Positions 16,030 through 24,105 of a stretch of DNA of 40,635 nt are shown here, one piece after another (the stretch's first letter is position 1; the number at the start of each line of letters is the position of its first letter). The notes beneath the pieces are model-generated. The model saw only the letters and a program-made list of their open reading frames with translations. It did no database searches and had not been told where the DNA came from. The position numbers and the translations under genes were made by a program. Origin of the DNA: DAOUTW01 sp964523575 (GTDB taxonomy: Bacteria; Zixibacteria; MSB-5A5; GN15; JAAZOE01); NCBI GenBank assembly GCA_964523575.1, contig CAZGAV010000028.1, positions 1-40,635 of the forward strand. The letters run 5' to 3'.

Positions 16030-16575
16030 TTACTCCTCTTTCCGGAACGGCATACCCAGTTCCCGGAGGAGCTGGAGACATTCCGCATCTGTCCTGGCCG
16101 TGGTCGTAACTGCGATCGACATGCCACGGACTTTGTCGATTTTATCGTAGTCGATCTCGGGGAAAATCAGTTGTTCGCGGATCCCGAGGTTAAAATTTCC
16201 CCGCCCGTCGCAGGATTTCGTCGAAATACCCCGGAAGTCCCGAATTCGCGGGATCGCCACGTTGATGAGGCGGTCGAGAAATTCGTACATCCGCTCGCGG
16301 CGAAGCGTCACCCGGCAACCGATCGGCATGCCCTGGCGAAGCTTGAAATTCGAAATCGATTTGCGCGCCCGCGCAATCACCGGCTGCTGGCCGGTCACCG
16401 TCCGCATATCGGCTATGGCGGCGTCCAGCGCCTTGGCGTTCGCGATCGCCTCGCCGACGCCGATATTGACCGTAATCTTCTCGATTCTCGGAACGGCCAT
16501 AATGCAGGGGTAGTTGTTCTCCTTCATCAGCCGGGGGACAACTTCCTCGAAATATTTCTTTTTCAAACGTGCCAT
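16030..16575 (-). CDS. rplE: 50S ribosomal protein L5
   Basis: A 181-residue 5S rRNA-binding protein that also contacts P-site tRNA. Motifs include PRIEKITVNIGVGEA, RARKSISNFKLRQGMPIGC and the C-terminal GMSIAVTTTARTDAEC. It lies between rplX and rpsN with the standard ~180-residue length. Confidence 0.98.
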   Translation of the reverse strand: MARLKKKYFEEVVPRLMKENNYPCIMAVPRIEKITVNIGVGEAIANAKALDAAIADMRTVTGQQPVIARARKSISNFKLRQGMPIGCRVTLRRERMYEFLDRLINVAIPRIRDFRGISTKSCDGRGNFNLGIREQLIFPEIDYDKIDKVRGMSIAVTTTARTDAECLQLLRELGMPFRKEE

Positions 16576-16591
16576 TTTCTACGCAACTCCC

Positions 16592-16915
16592 TTACAACTC
16601 GGCGCCGCATGACCGGCAGCAACGGACTTTTAAGGTGGATTTGGAACCCTTGGATTCCACGACTTTGAAGGAAATCCGGGTCGGGGAATTGCACGTGCCG
16701 CAGTAAATTTTCACGTTGGAACGATGTATGGTCCCCTCTTTGCTGATAATCCCGCCTTTGGGGTTTCGCTGTGTGGGTCGGGTGTGGCGTTTCATCATGT
16801 TGACACCCTCGACGATCAGGCGGTCCTTGTCGGGAAAGACATGCAAAACCTTGGCTATCTTCCCGCTGCTGTTGCCGCCGATGACGTATACGTTGTCGCC
16901 TTTTTTAATATTCAT
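16592..16915 (-). CDS. rplX: 50S ribosomal protein L24
   Basis: A 107-residue assembly-initiator protein. The KOW motif is at the start (KKGDNVYVIGGNSSGKIAKV), then VEGVNMMKRHTRPTQ. The C-terminal part has two cysteine pairs (YCGTC and CRSC), which probably form a zinc ribbon seen in a subset of L24 proteins. It lies between rplN and rplE. Confidence 0.97.
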   Translation of the reverse strand: MNIKKGDNVYVIGGNSSGKIAKVLHVFPDKDRLIVEGVNMMKRHTRPTQRNPKGGIISKEGTIHRSNVKIYCGTCNSPTRISFKVVESKGSKSTLKVRCCRSCGAEL

Positions 16916-16927
16916 CGTGCATCACCC

Positions 16928-17296
16928 TCAGAGTACTTCCGGAGCCAGAGAAACGATTTTCATAAACTGCTTCTCGCGCAATTCGCGGGCCACCGGTCCG
17001 AAAATGCGCGTTCCGCGCGGCTCCCGCTGGTCGTTGATAATCACGGCCGCGTTGTCCGAAAAGCGGATCAGCGAACCGTCCTTGCGGCGCGTTTCCTTGG
17101 TAGTGCGAACCACGACCGCCTTGCAGACTTCGGATTTTTTTACTGTCCCGCCCGGAATGGCATCCTTGACCGTGCAGACGATAATATCGCCTACGCGAGC
17201 ATAACGTTTTTTCGATCCGCCCAGGACCTTGAAACACATGACCCGCTTGGCGCCCGAATTGTCAGCCACCACCAGTTGTGAGTATTCCTGTATCAT
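16928..17296 (-). CDS. rplN: 50S ribosomal protein L14
   Basis: A 122-residue, highly conserved protein forming an intersubunit bridge. MIQEYSQLVVADNSGAK, the central KKSEVCKAVVVRTTKE and the ending FMKIVSLAPEVL are diagnostic. Length is exactly the usual 122 residues. Confidence 0.99.
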   Translation of the reverse strand: MIQEYSQLVVADNSGAKRVMCFKVLGGSKKRYARVGDIIVCTVKDAIPGGTVKKSEVCKAVVVRTTKETRRKDGSLIRFSDNAAVIINDQREPRGTRIFGPVARELREKQFMKIVSLAPEVL

Positions 17297-17324
17297 CTTT
17301 GCCTCTCCCAGAACGAGATAGAGA

Positions 17325-17582
17325 TTACTTGGCCTTCTCGGTTATTTCCACCAGCCGCCACCGTTTCGTCTTCGACAACGGACGGCACTCCATGACCCGG
17401 ACCGTATCGCCGATCGACGCCTCGCCCTTTTCATCATGGGCGTGAAGCCGCGACCGCGTCCGAATCACCCGTTCGTAGAGAGGATGCTTCATGGTGCGGA
17501 CGATCTCGACCACTATGGTCTTGTCCATCTTGTTGGAGATTACCCGCCCGATGCGCATCTTTCTCCGGTTTCTCTCTACCAT
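17325..17582 (-). CDS. rpsQ: 30S ribosomal protein S17
   Basis: An 85-residue OB-fold protein binding 16S rRNA near its 5' domain. RIGRVISNKMDKTIVVEI and HDEKGEASIGDTVRVMECRPLSK are typical. I chose ATG 17582, which has AGGAG 11 nt upstream. The longer reading frame would begin with TTG 8 codons earlier and has no Shine-Dalgarno. Confidence 0.95.
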   Translation of the reverse strand: MVERNRRKMRIGRVISNKMDKTIVVEIVRTMKHPLYERVIRTRSRLHAHDEKGEASIGDTVRVMECRPLSKTKRWRLVEITEKAK

Positions 17583-17618
17583 GTCTGTTCTGACTCCTGT
17601 AATCAATTTTTCATAACC

Positions 17619-17870
17619 TTAGGATTTCTTTTTATCGGCCTGATCCAGTAAGGAAACGGCCTGGTCGACGATCGGACGAAGACCGATTCGGTCCTCGGTG
17701 AGAATCGTTTCGATCTGAGCTATCTCCCGGTGCAGGGTGCGTAGCCGGAGCGGATTGTCCAGCTCCCGGACGCCGCGTCGCATCCGCAGATTGAACAATT
17801 CCTGCTTGAGCTCTTCCCGTTTCTGAAGCAGTTCGTCCATTGTCAGATCCCTGAGACTTTCCATCCGCAT
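17619..17870 (-). CDS. rpmC: 50S ribosomal protein L29
   Basis: An 83-residue protein near the exit tunnel and docking site for SRP and trigger factor together with L23. Two long helices are seen: LRDLTMDELLQKREELKQELF and the segment with RTLHREIAQIETIL. It is somewhat longer than the usual 60-70 residues because of a C-terminal extension. ATGs at codons 1 and 3 are both possible; AAGG favours the first. Confidence 0.95.
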   Translation of the reverse strand: MRMESLRDLTMDELLQKREELKQELFNLRMRRGVRELDNPLRLRTLHREIAQIETILTEDRIGLRPIVDQAVSLLDQADKKKS

Positions 17871-17872
17871 AA

Positions 17873-18295
17873 TCAGATACCTTCCAGTTCTCGACGGGTG
17901 ACAAATTTGGTTTTGATCGGCAGCTTGTTGGCCGCCAGCCGCAGAGCTTCGCGGGCCAGTTCCTCGCTGACGCCTTCGATCTCAAAAAGGATGCGCCCCG
18001 GTTTGACCACGGCCACCCAGTATTCCGGCGCCCCTTTGCCCTTGCCCATGCGCGTTTCGGCCGGTTTTTGCGTCACCGGTTTGTCCGGAAAAATCCGAAT
18101 CCAGATTTTACCGCCGCGCTTGATATGACGCGTCAAAGCGACACGGGCCGCCTCGATCTGCCGGTTCGTCAGCCAGCAGGCGTCCATCGCCTTGAGAGCG
18201 AACTGACCGAAGTCGACGTTGGAGCCGCGATAGGCCATCCCCGTCCGCCGCCCGCGCTGGGCTTTTCTATACTTTGTCCGTTTCGGCATTAACAT
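17873..18295 (-). CDS. rplP: 50S ribosomal protein L16
   Basis: A 140-residue protein contacting the A-site tRNA elbow. MLMPKRTKYRKAQRGRR and GGKIWIRIFPDKPVTQKPAE followed by RMGKGKGAPEYWVAVVKPG are diagnostic. GGAG lies 8 nt before the ATG. It is followed by rpmC after only 2 nt. Confidence 0.98.
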   Translation of the reverse strand: MLMPKRTKYRKAQRGRRTGMAYRGSNVDFGQFALKAMDACWLTNRQIEAARVALTRHIKRGGKIWIRIFPDKPVTQKPAETRMGKGKGAPEYWVAVVKPGRILFEIEGVSEELAREALRLAANKLPIKTKFVTRRELEGI

Positions 18296-18315
18296 AAGTG
18301 CAACTCCGTATCCAA

Positions 18316-19155
18316 CTATTTCTGGTCAGACGATTTTTCCTGGTCCGACGGCCGGTCCTGGTCGCGCCGATCCTGCCGGCCCCGGCCCTGACGCGCGCCG
18401 TCCGAGATGTTGTCCCGGCGCACGCGGCCGTGCGGTTTCCGTTTGCCGCGCTTTTCGGGACGCCGTCCGCGCCCGTCCGGTTGCTCGGCGAACATTTTCT
18501 CTTCGCGGGTGGCCGGCGTGAAATCGCCGCGATCCATGATCGTGCCGCGGCAGATCCAGACCTTGACCCCGATAGTGCCGTAGGTCGTGTGAGCCGTGGA
18601 GGTGGCGTAATCGATGTCGGCGCGTAAAGTGTGCAACGGCACCCGGCCTTCCATATACTTCTCGCCGCGGGCGATTTCGGCCCCGTTGAGACGGCCCTTG
18701 CAGACGATCTTGATGCCGTCCGCGCCCATTTTCATCGTGGCCGCCAGAGCCCGCTTCATGGCGCGCCGGAACGAAACCCGGCCTTCCAGCTGTTTGGCGA
18801 TGGAATCGGACACCAGCCGCGCCGACAATTCCGGCTTCTTGACCTCGATGATATTCAGCGATATCTCCTGAGTGGTCAGCATCTGCAGTTCTTCGCGGAG
18901 TTTGTCGACTTCGGCTCCCCGGCGTCCGATGACAATCCCGGGACGCGAGGTGTGAATATCGACCGTCACTTTTTTAGGGGCCCGAATAATTTCAACCTTG
19001 GCCAGGCCGGCGTTGTCCAGGCGAGCATTGATGTACTTCTTGATCATCAAGTCTTCCTGAATCAAATCGGCCACATGCCGCGTGGAAAACCATTTGGAAT
19101 TCCAGGTTTTATTGACTCCCAACCGGAAGCCTATCGGGTGTGTTTTCTGACCCAA
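18316..19155 (-). CDS. rpsC: 30S ribosomal protein S3 with extended basic tail
   Basis: A 279-residue protein at the mRNA entry tunnel. MGQKTHPIGFRLGVNK opens it, the KH domain has GIVIGRRG at 73-80, and the second domain ends near residue 215. Beyond that, ~60 residues rich in Arg, Asp and Gln (GRGRRPEKRGKRKPHGR, then QGRGRQDRRDQDR) form a disordered tail, longer than in E. coli (233 residues). The start is TTG with GGAGG 7 nt upstream. Confidence 0.97.
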   Translation of the reverse strand: MGQKTHPIGFRLGVNKTWNSKWFSTRHVADLIQEDLMIKKYINARLDNAGLAKVEIIRAPKKVTVDIHTSRPGIVIGRRGAEVDKLREELQMLTTQEISLNIIEVKKPELSARLVSDSIAKQLEGRVSFRRAMKRALAATMKMGADGIKIVCKGRLNGAEIARGEKYMEGRVPLHTLRADIDYATSTAHTTYGTIGVKVWICRGTIMDRGDFTPATREEKMFAEQPDGRGRRPEKRGKRKPHGRVRRDNISDGARQGRGRQDRRDQDRPSDQEKSSDQK

Positions 19156-19182
19156 AATCTATCCTCCACTACACCTTGCGGT

Positions 19183-19806
19183 TTATTCTTCGCCTTTATC
19201 GGCGGCCTTGGTTTTGGCGCTTTTCTTCTTCGCGGCCGGTTTGGCCGCCGTCGCCTTTTTGCCGGCAGTCTTCTTGACGGCCGGTTTCTTGGCCGTCGTC
19301 TTGCGGGTCGTCGTCTTCTTCACGCCCGCCTTCTTGGTCGTCTTCTTGCCGGCCGCCTTTTTGGGCGCCTTGGCCCTTTTGGCCGTGCCCTTCTTGACGC
19401 CGGTCTCAGTCTCGGCCGCCGCCTTCTTGACGGTCCGGCGCTTCTTGGCCGGAGCCTCTTCCTGCAAATGGCCTTCCACGACCACTGTCAGGTGGGCGAA
19501 ACGCTTTTTGTAGCGATACACCCGGCCCATGGCCCGGAACCGAAGCCTCTTGGCCCGCGGCCCCTCGTCGACCTGGATATTCGCAATCGACAGATCTTCG
19601 GCTTTGAGCCGCGAGGTGCCTTCGATTGCCAGCGCGTTGGCCGTGGCCGCCTGAATTGTCTTGGCCAGCGGCGTCGCCGCGGCCTTGTTGGTAAACTTCA
19701 GAATGGTCAGGGCCTCGTCGACCGACTTCCCCTTCACCAGGGAAACCACGCGACGCACCTTGCGCGGCGACATCATCAAATATTTTAATCTTGCCGTAGC
19801 CTGCAT
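19183..19806 (-). CDS. rplV: 50S ribosomal protein L22 with histone-H1-like C-terminal extension
   Basis: A 207-residue protein. Residues 1-~114 are a normal L22 (LKYLMMSPRKVRRVVSLVKG, the tunnel hairpin at about 80-95, and the ending RFAHLTVVVEG). Residues ~115-207 are a low-complexity tail of Lys, Ala and Thr with repeated KKT, KKA and KPA units, like bacterial histone-H1-type proteins. Bacterial L22 is usually 110-120 residues. The reading frame is continuous into the tail, so this is a true extension and not a separate gene. It runs between rpsS and rpsC. Confidence 0.96.
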   Translation of the reverse strand: MQATARLKYLMMSPRKVRRVVSLVKGKSVDEALTILKFTNKAAATPLAKTIQAATANALAIEGTSRLKAEDLSIANIQVDEGPRAKRLRFRAMGRVYRYKKRFAHLTVVVEGHLQEEAPAKKRRTVKKAAAETETGVKKGTAKRAKAPKKAAGKKTTKKAGVKKTTTRKTTAKKPAVKKTAGKKATAAKPAAKKKSAKTKAADKGEE

Positions 19807-19820
19807 CTTATCAATCCTGT

Positions 19821-20114
19821 TTAAACTCTTTTGACCGCCGATGACCGTTCGGCGAGTTTACCACCGTGTCCACGGAAGGTCCGCGTCGGCGCGAATTCGC
19901 CGAGCTTGTGACCCACCATGTTCTCGGTTATATAAATCGGCACAAATTTGTTTCCCGTATGCACGGCCAGAGTATGGCCGACGAATTCGGGAGAGATGGT
20001 CGATCGCCGTGACCATGTCTTGATCACTTTCTTCTCCCCTGTCTCGTTGAGAGCGTCAATCTTGCGTAACAGCTTGTCCTCGATATAGGGGCCTTTTTTC
20101 AATGACCGCGCCAT
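19821..20114 (-). CDS. rpsS: 30S ribosomal protein S19
   Basis: A 97-residue protein of the 30S head forming an intersubunit bridge with S13. MARSLKKGPYIEDKL, then TWSRRSTISPEFVGHTLAVH and the ending GEFAPTRTFRGHG are diagnostic. GGAGG precedes the ATG by 4 nt. Confidence 0.98.
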   Translation of the reverse strand: MARSLKKGPYIEDKLLRKIDALNETGEKKVIKTWSRRSTISPEFVGHTLAVHTGNKFVPIYITENMVGHKLGEFAPTRTFRGHGGKLAERSSAVKRV

Positions 20115-20131
20115 CGTTCCTCCGTATTTAA

Positions 20132-20956
20132 CTACCTGCGACGCTTGACTATCAAGGCGTCTGATTTGTTCTTCCGGCGTCTCGTTTTCAATCCCTTGGT
20201 CGGCTTACCCCACGGCGTGCAGGGGTGACGTCCCCCGGAACTGCGGCCCTCGCCGCCGCCCATGGGATGGTCGACCGGGTTCATGGCCACGCCGCGCACA
20301 TTCGGCCGACGGCCCCGCCAGCGGGTGGCGCCGGCTTTGCCCAACACCAGGTTCTCATGGTCGATATTGCCCACCTGCCCGATCGTCGCCATGCACTCGA
20401 TCGGCACCAGTCGGACTTCGTTGGAAGGCATCTTCAAATGCGCGTACTTGCCTTCCTTGGCCATCAACTGCACCATCGCCCCGGCGCTTCGAGCGATCTG
20501 CCCGCCCTTGCCCGGACGCATCTCGACATTGTGCACCGAGGTGCCCAGCGGGATGCGCGACAGGTTGGTCGTATTGCCGACTCTGATTTCGGCGTTGGCG
20601 CCTGACATGATACTGTCGTCAACCTTCAGGCCGTCGGGAGCCAGGATATAGCGCTTCTCGCCGTCAACATAATGCAACAGGGCGATCCGCGCCGAACGGT
20701 TGGGGTCGTACTCGATCGAGGCCACGCGGGCCGGGATGTCGTGCTTGTTCCGCTTGAAATCAATGATGCGGTAGAAACGCTTGTGTCCGCCGCCCCGCTG
20801 ATAAGCGGTGATGCGACCCTTGTTGTTCCGGCCGCCGGACTTCTTCAGGATTCTCAACAGCGACTTCTCGGGAATGATCGACGTGATCTCCTCGAAGGTC
20901 GGAGTCGTCCTGAACCGGAGCGACGGCGTCATCGGTCTGTATTTTTTAATAGCCAT
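20132..20956 (-). CDS. rplB: 50S ribosomal protein L2
   Basis: A 274-residue core protein needed for subunit association and peptidyl transfer. AIKKYRPMTPSLRFRT opens it, and the C-terminal loop NPVDHPMGGGEGRSSGGRHP carries the conserved histidine near the peptidyl transferase centre. I chose ATG 20956, with GGAAGAG just upstream; the longer frame starts with TTG four codons earlier, overlapping that ribosome-binding site. Confidence 0.97.
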   Translation of the reverse strand: MAIKKYRPMTPSLRFRTTPTFEEITSIIPEKSLLRILKKSGGRNNKGRITAYQRGGGHKRFYRIIDFKRNKHDIPARVASIEYDPNRSARIALLHYVDGEKRYILAPDGLKVDDSIMSGANAEIRVGNTTNLSRIPLGTSVHNVEMRPGKGGQIARSAGAMVQLMAKEGKYAHLKMPSNEVRLVPIECMATIGQVGNIDHENLVLGKAGATRWRGRRPNVRGVAMNPVDHPMGGGEGRSSGGRHPCTPWGKPTKGLKTRRRKNKSDALIVKRRR

Positions 20957-20976
20957 AGTCTCTTCCAACGCTTCTC

Positions 20977-21264
20977 TTACAGGTTCTCAAACTCGGTGAT
21001 CTGAGCGTCTCCCTTGAGCTTGATAATCGCTTTCTTCCAGGTGGGAGTCTTGCCCTCATAGCGGCCGAGACGTTTGAGTTTGCCCGGCACGGTTATGGTT
21101 CGAACCGAGGCCACGTCAACCTTGAACAACTGTTCGATGGCCGTCTTGATCTGGTGCTTGTTGGCCCCGGAATCGACGACGAAAGCATACTTGCCTTGGC
21201 TCTCCTTGGTCACGGTCGATTTCTCGGTGGCCAGAAACCTCTTGATTACCACGCGCGCATCCAT
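20977..21264 (-). CDS. rplW: 50S ribosomal protein L23
   Basis: A 95-residue protein at the tunnel exit, the docking point for trigger factor and SRP. ATEKSTVTKESQGKYAFVV and IKTAIEQLFKVDVASVRTI are conserved. Its ATG overlaps the rplD stop as TGATG, so the two are coupled. Confidence 0.97.
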   Translation of the reverse strand: MDARVVIKRFLATEKSTVTKESQGKYAFVVDSGANKHQIKTAIEQLFKVDVASVRTITVPGKLKRLGRYEGKTPTWKKAIIKLKGDAQITEFENL

Positions 21265-21887
21265 CAGCCGTACACCTCCTCGAGTTCCTTCAGGCCGGAC
21301 ATGGTAATGACCAAAAACTCGGCGTTAAGGATTTCATAGGCGTTGGCCAGGCGCGCCCGGGTCACCTTGACGCCCGGCATATTGCGCGAGGCCCGATGCG
21401 ACTCGGCGATTTCGCCCTCGTCCAGAACCAGGACCTTCTTCCCGCCCAGACCCATATTATTGATGAAGGCGGCGAAATTTTTGGTCTTGTGATCCGGCAG
21501 TTCCAGTTTTTCGAGGACTTTGATCCGCTCCGAACGAGCCTTGTCGGCCAGGACCGACATCAGCGCCAGCTTTTTCTGCTTCTTGGGCATGCGGTTGTAA
21601 TAACTCCGCGGTGACGGTCCAAAAATAACGCCGCCGCCCGGCCACAAGGGGGAACTGTTCGTGCCCGCCCGGGCCCGGCCGGTGCCTTTCTGACGCCACG
21701 GCTTGGCGCCGCCGCCCGCGACTTCCGTACGGGTCTTGGTCGAGGAATTGCCCTGGCGCTGATTGGCCAGGTAATTGACCACATAACTGTGGACCACCGC
21801 CTCGTTGGGCTCGCCGCCGAAAATCTTTTCCGGCAGTTCCACCGTCGAACTCTGACTGCCGTCCATTTTCAAGATCGATACTGACAT
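21264..21887 (-). CDS. rplD: 50S ribosomal protein L4
   Basis: A 207-residue protein with a globular domain and a long loop lining the exit tunnel (KTRTEVAGGGAKPWRQKGTGRARAG region, about residues 50-75). In E. coli L4 represses the S10 operon; no matching leader was identified here. It overlaps rplW by one base and follows rplC after 9 nt. Confidence 0.98.
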   Translation of the reverse strand: MSVSILKMDGSQSSTVELPEKIFGGEPNEAVVHSYVVNYLANQRQGNSSTKTRTEVAGGGAKPWRQKGTGRARAGTNSSPLWPGGGVIFGPSPRSYYNRMPKKQKKLALMSVLADKARSERIKVLEKLELPDHKTKNFAAFINNMGLGGKKVLVLDEGEIAESHRASRNMPGVKVTRARLANAYEILNAEFLVITMSGLKELEEVYG

Positions 21888-21896
21888 AGTCTTACC

Positions 21897-22526
21897 TTAC
21901 TTGCGAGTCGACTTTTTAATTTTTACCAGGCTGTTGGCTTTACCGGGCACACCGCCCTCGACCAACAACAGATTTTCTTCCGGGATCACCCGCACCACTT
22001 TGAGGCCGATCACGGTTACCGTTTTGCCGCCCATCCGGCCGGCCATCCGAATGCCCTTGAACACACGGCTCGGATACGACGACTGTCCCACCGAACCCGG
22101 AGCGCGCGAACGGTCGGACTGACCGTGAGTGGCGTTGGCGCCCTGGAAATGGTGGCGTTTCATCACCCCGGCGAAGCCCAAACCGCGGGACAAACCCGTG
22201 ACATCGACCTTCTCGCCAGGCTTGAAGAGATCGACTTTCAGGACATCGCCGACTTTGAGATCTTCCGGTACGGCCAACCGGACTTCCCGGAGATAACGGC
22301 TCGGCGTCACGCCGGCCGCCTTGAAATGGCCCAGCTCCGGTTTATTGAACAGGTTCTCGCGACGCTCGCCGAAACCGATCTGGCAGGCGTTATAACCGTG
22401 CTTCTTCTCCGATCGCACCGCCACCACGGGACACGGCCCCGCTTCGATGACAGTCACCGGTATCGAGGAGCCGTCCTCGACGAAAACCCGGGTCATGCCT
22501 AATTTTCTGCCAAGTAGAGTATTCAT
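21897..22526 (-). CDS. rplC: 50S ribosomal protein L3
   Basis: A 209-residue protein that reaches the peptidyl transferase centre. MNTLLGRKLGMTRVF opens it, and GHGQ-type glutamine in NATHGQSDRSRAPGSVGQSSYPSRV is the site methylated by PrmB in other bacteria. I chose ATG 22526, which lies after the rpsJ stop; the longer frame would begin inside rpsJ. Confidence 0.96.
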   Translation of the reverse strand: MNTLLGRKLGMTRVFVEDGSSIPVTVIEAGPCPVVAVRSEKKHGYNACQIGFGERRENLFNKPELGHFKAAGVTPSRYLREVRLAVPEDLKVGDVLKVDLFKPGEKVDVTGLSRGLGFAGVMKRHHFQGANATHGQSDRSRAPGSVGQSSYPSRVFKGIRMAGRMGGKTVTVIGLKVVRVIPEENLLLVEGGVPGKANSLVKIKKSTRK

Positions 22527-22536
22527 GATCCGTCCA

Positions 22537-22845
22537 TCAGGTTTTGATTTCAACGTCAACACCGGCCGGCAAATCGAGCTTCATCAGGGCGTCCACCGTC
22601 TGCGGCGTCGAATCGTAAATGTCGATCAAGCGCTTGTGAATCCTGGTCTCGAACTGCTCACGTGACTTCTTGTCCACATGCGGGGAACGCAAGACGGTAT
22701 AAATCGTCCGCTTGGTCGGTAACGGTACCGGCCCCGCAATCCGGGCCCCGGTCCGCAACACGGTGCGAGCGATTTCCTTCGTCGACCGGTCCAGGGAATA
22801 GTGATCGTAGGCCTTGAGCCTGATTCTGATCTTCTGCGGTTCCAT
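22537..22845 (-). CDS. rpsJ: 30S ribosomal protein S10
   Basis: A 102-residue 30S head protein, also known as NusE, which binds NusG (encoded at 37711-38253) to couple transcription and translation. KIRIRLKAYDHYSLDRSTKE and RTIYTVLRSPHVDKKSREQF are diagnostic. It is the first gene of the S10 cluster but follows tuf after only 26 nt, so no separate promoter is evident. Confidence 0.98.
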   Translation of the reverse strand: MEPQKIRIRLKAYDHYSLDRSTKEIARTVLRTGARIAGPVPLPTKRTIYTVLRSPHVDKKSREQFETRIHKRLIDIYDSTPQTVDALMKLDLPAGVDVEIKT

Positions 22846-22871
22846 GTCTATCTTTCTCTAAAGAGTTCCAA

Positions 22872-24077
22872 TTACTCTATGATCTCGGTTACCACGCCGG
22901 CGCCGATCGTCCGGCCGCCCTCGCGAATGGCGAAACGAAGTTCCTTCTCCATCGCGATCGGTGTGATCACCTCGGCGTCGATCGTCACGTTGTCACCCGG
23001 CATCACCATCTCGACGCCCTCGGGAAGCTTCACGTTGCCCGTCACGTCCGTCGTCCGAAAATAAAACTGAGGACGATATCCGTTGAAAAACGGCGTGTGA
23101 CGTCCGCCCTCTTCTTTCGTCAATATATAAACTTCGCCTTTGAACTTCGTGTGCGGCTTGATCGAACCCGGCTTCGCCAGAACCATGCCGCGCTCCAACT
23201 CTTCCTTGTCGATGCCCCGAAGCAACAAACCGACATTATCGCCGGCCTCGCCGTAATCCAATATCTTGCGGAACATCTCCACCCCCGTGCACACCGTCTT
23301 ACGCGTCTCCTTGATACCCACGCGCTCCAGCTCGTCGCCCGTCTTCACCTTCCCGCGCTCGATACGACCCGTGCCGACCGTACCCCGGCCCGTGATCGAA
23401 AAGACATCCTCGACCGGCATCAAAAACGGCTTGTCGGTGTCGCGCTGAGGCGTCGGAATGTAGGTGTCGATGGCGTCCATCAACTCGTAAATCGACTTGA
23501 ACGACGGATCGTCCGCGATACTCATATCCGATGCTTTCGTCATCGCCTGCAAAGCGCTCCCGCGAATCACCGGAATATCGTCACCGGGAAATTCATACTT
23601 CGTCAACAGGTCCCGTACTTCCAACTCCACCAGATCCAACAACTCCGGATCGTCAACCATATCGACCTTGTTCATATAGACGATGATGTAAGGCACACCC
23701 ACCTGGCGGGCCAGCAGGATATGCTCGCGCGTCTGAGGCATCGGACCGTCGGAAGCCGATACCACCAGAATCGCACCGTCCATCTGAGCCGCGCCCGTGA
23801 TCATGTTCTTGATGTAATCGGCGTGACCCGGACAATCGACGTGGGCGTAATGGCGCTTCTCCGTCTCATATTCCACATGCGCCGTCGCAATCGTGATGCC
23901 CCGCTCCTTCTCTTCGGGAGCGTTGTCGATCGAATCGAATGACCGAACCTCGGCCCCCTGCTTACGCGCCAACACCATCGTGATCGCCGCCGTCAACGTC
24001 GTCTTACCATGATCCACGTGCCCGATCGTGCCCACGTTCACATGCGGCTTCGTCCGCTCAAATTTCTTCTTGGCCAT
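22872..24077 (-). CDS. tuf: Elongation factor Tu, copy 1
   Basis: A 401-residue GTPase that delivers aminoacyl-tRNA to the ribosome. GHVDHGKTT (19-27), DCPGHADY and NKVDMVD are the nucleotide-binding motifs; domains 2 and 3 follow, ending VVTEIIE. The protein is identical to that encoded at 38729-39934. The DNA is the same from the ATG to within ~10 bases of the stop. GAGG lies before the ATG. It lies between fusA and rpsJ, the standard tufA position. Confidence 0.99.
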   Translation of the reverse strand: MAKKKFERTKPHVNVGTIGHVDHGKTTLTAAITMVLARKQGAEVRSFDSIDNAPEEKERGITIATAHVEYETEKRHYAHVDCPGHADYIKNMITGAAQMDGAILVVSASDGPMPQTREHILLARQVGVPYIIVYMNKVDMVDDPELLDLVELEVRDLLTKYEFPGDDIPVIRGSALQAMTKASDMSIADDPSFKSIYELMDAIDTYIPTPQRDTDKPFLMPVEDVFSITGRGTVGTGRIERGKVKTGDELERVGIKETRKTVCTGVEMFRKILDYGEAGDNVGLLLRGIDKEELERGMVLAKPGSIKPHTKFKGEVYILTKEEGGRHTPFFNGYRPQFYFRTTDVTGNVKLPEGVEMVMPGDNVTIDAEVITPIAMEKELRFAIREGGRTIGAGVVTEIIE

Positions 24078-24105
24078 CTCTTACCTCATCTTCCTTAACT
24101 GAAAA

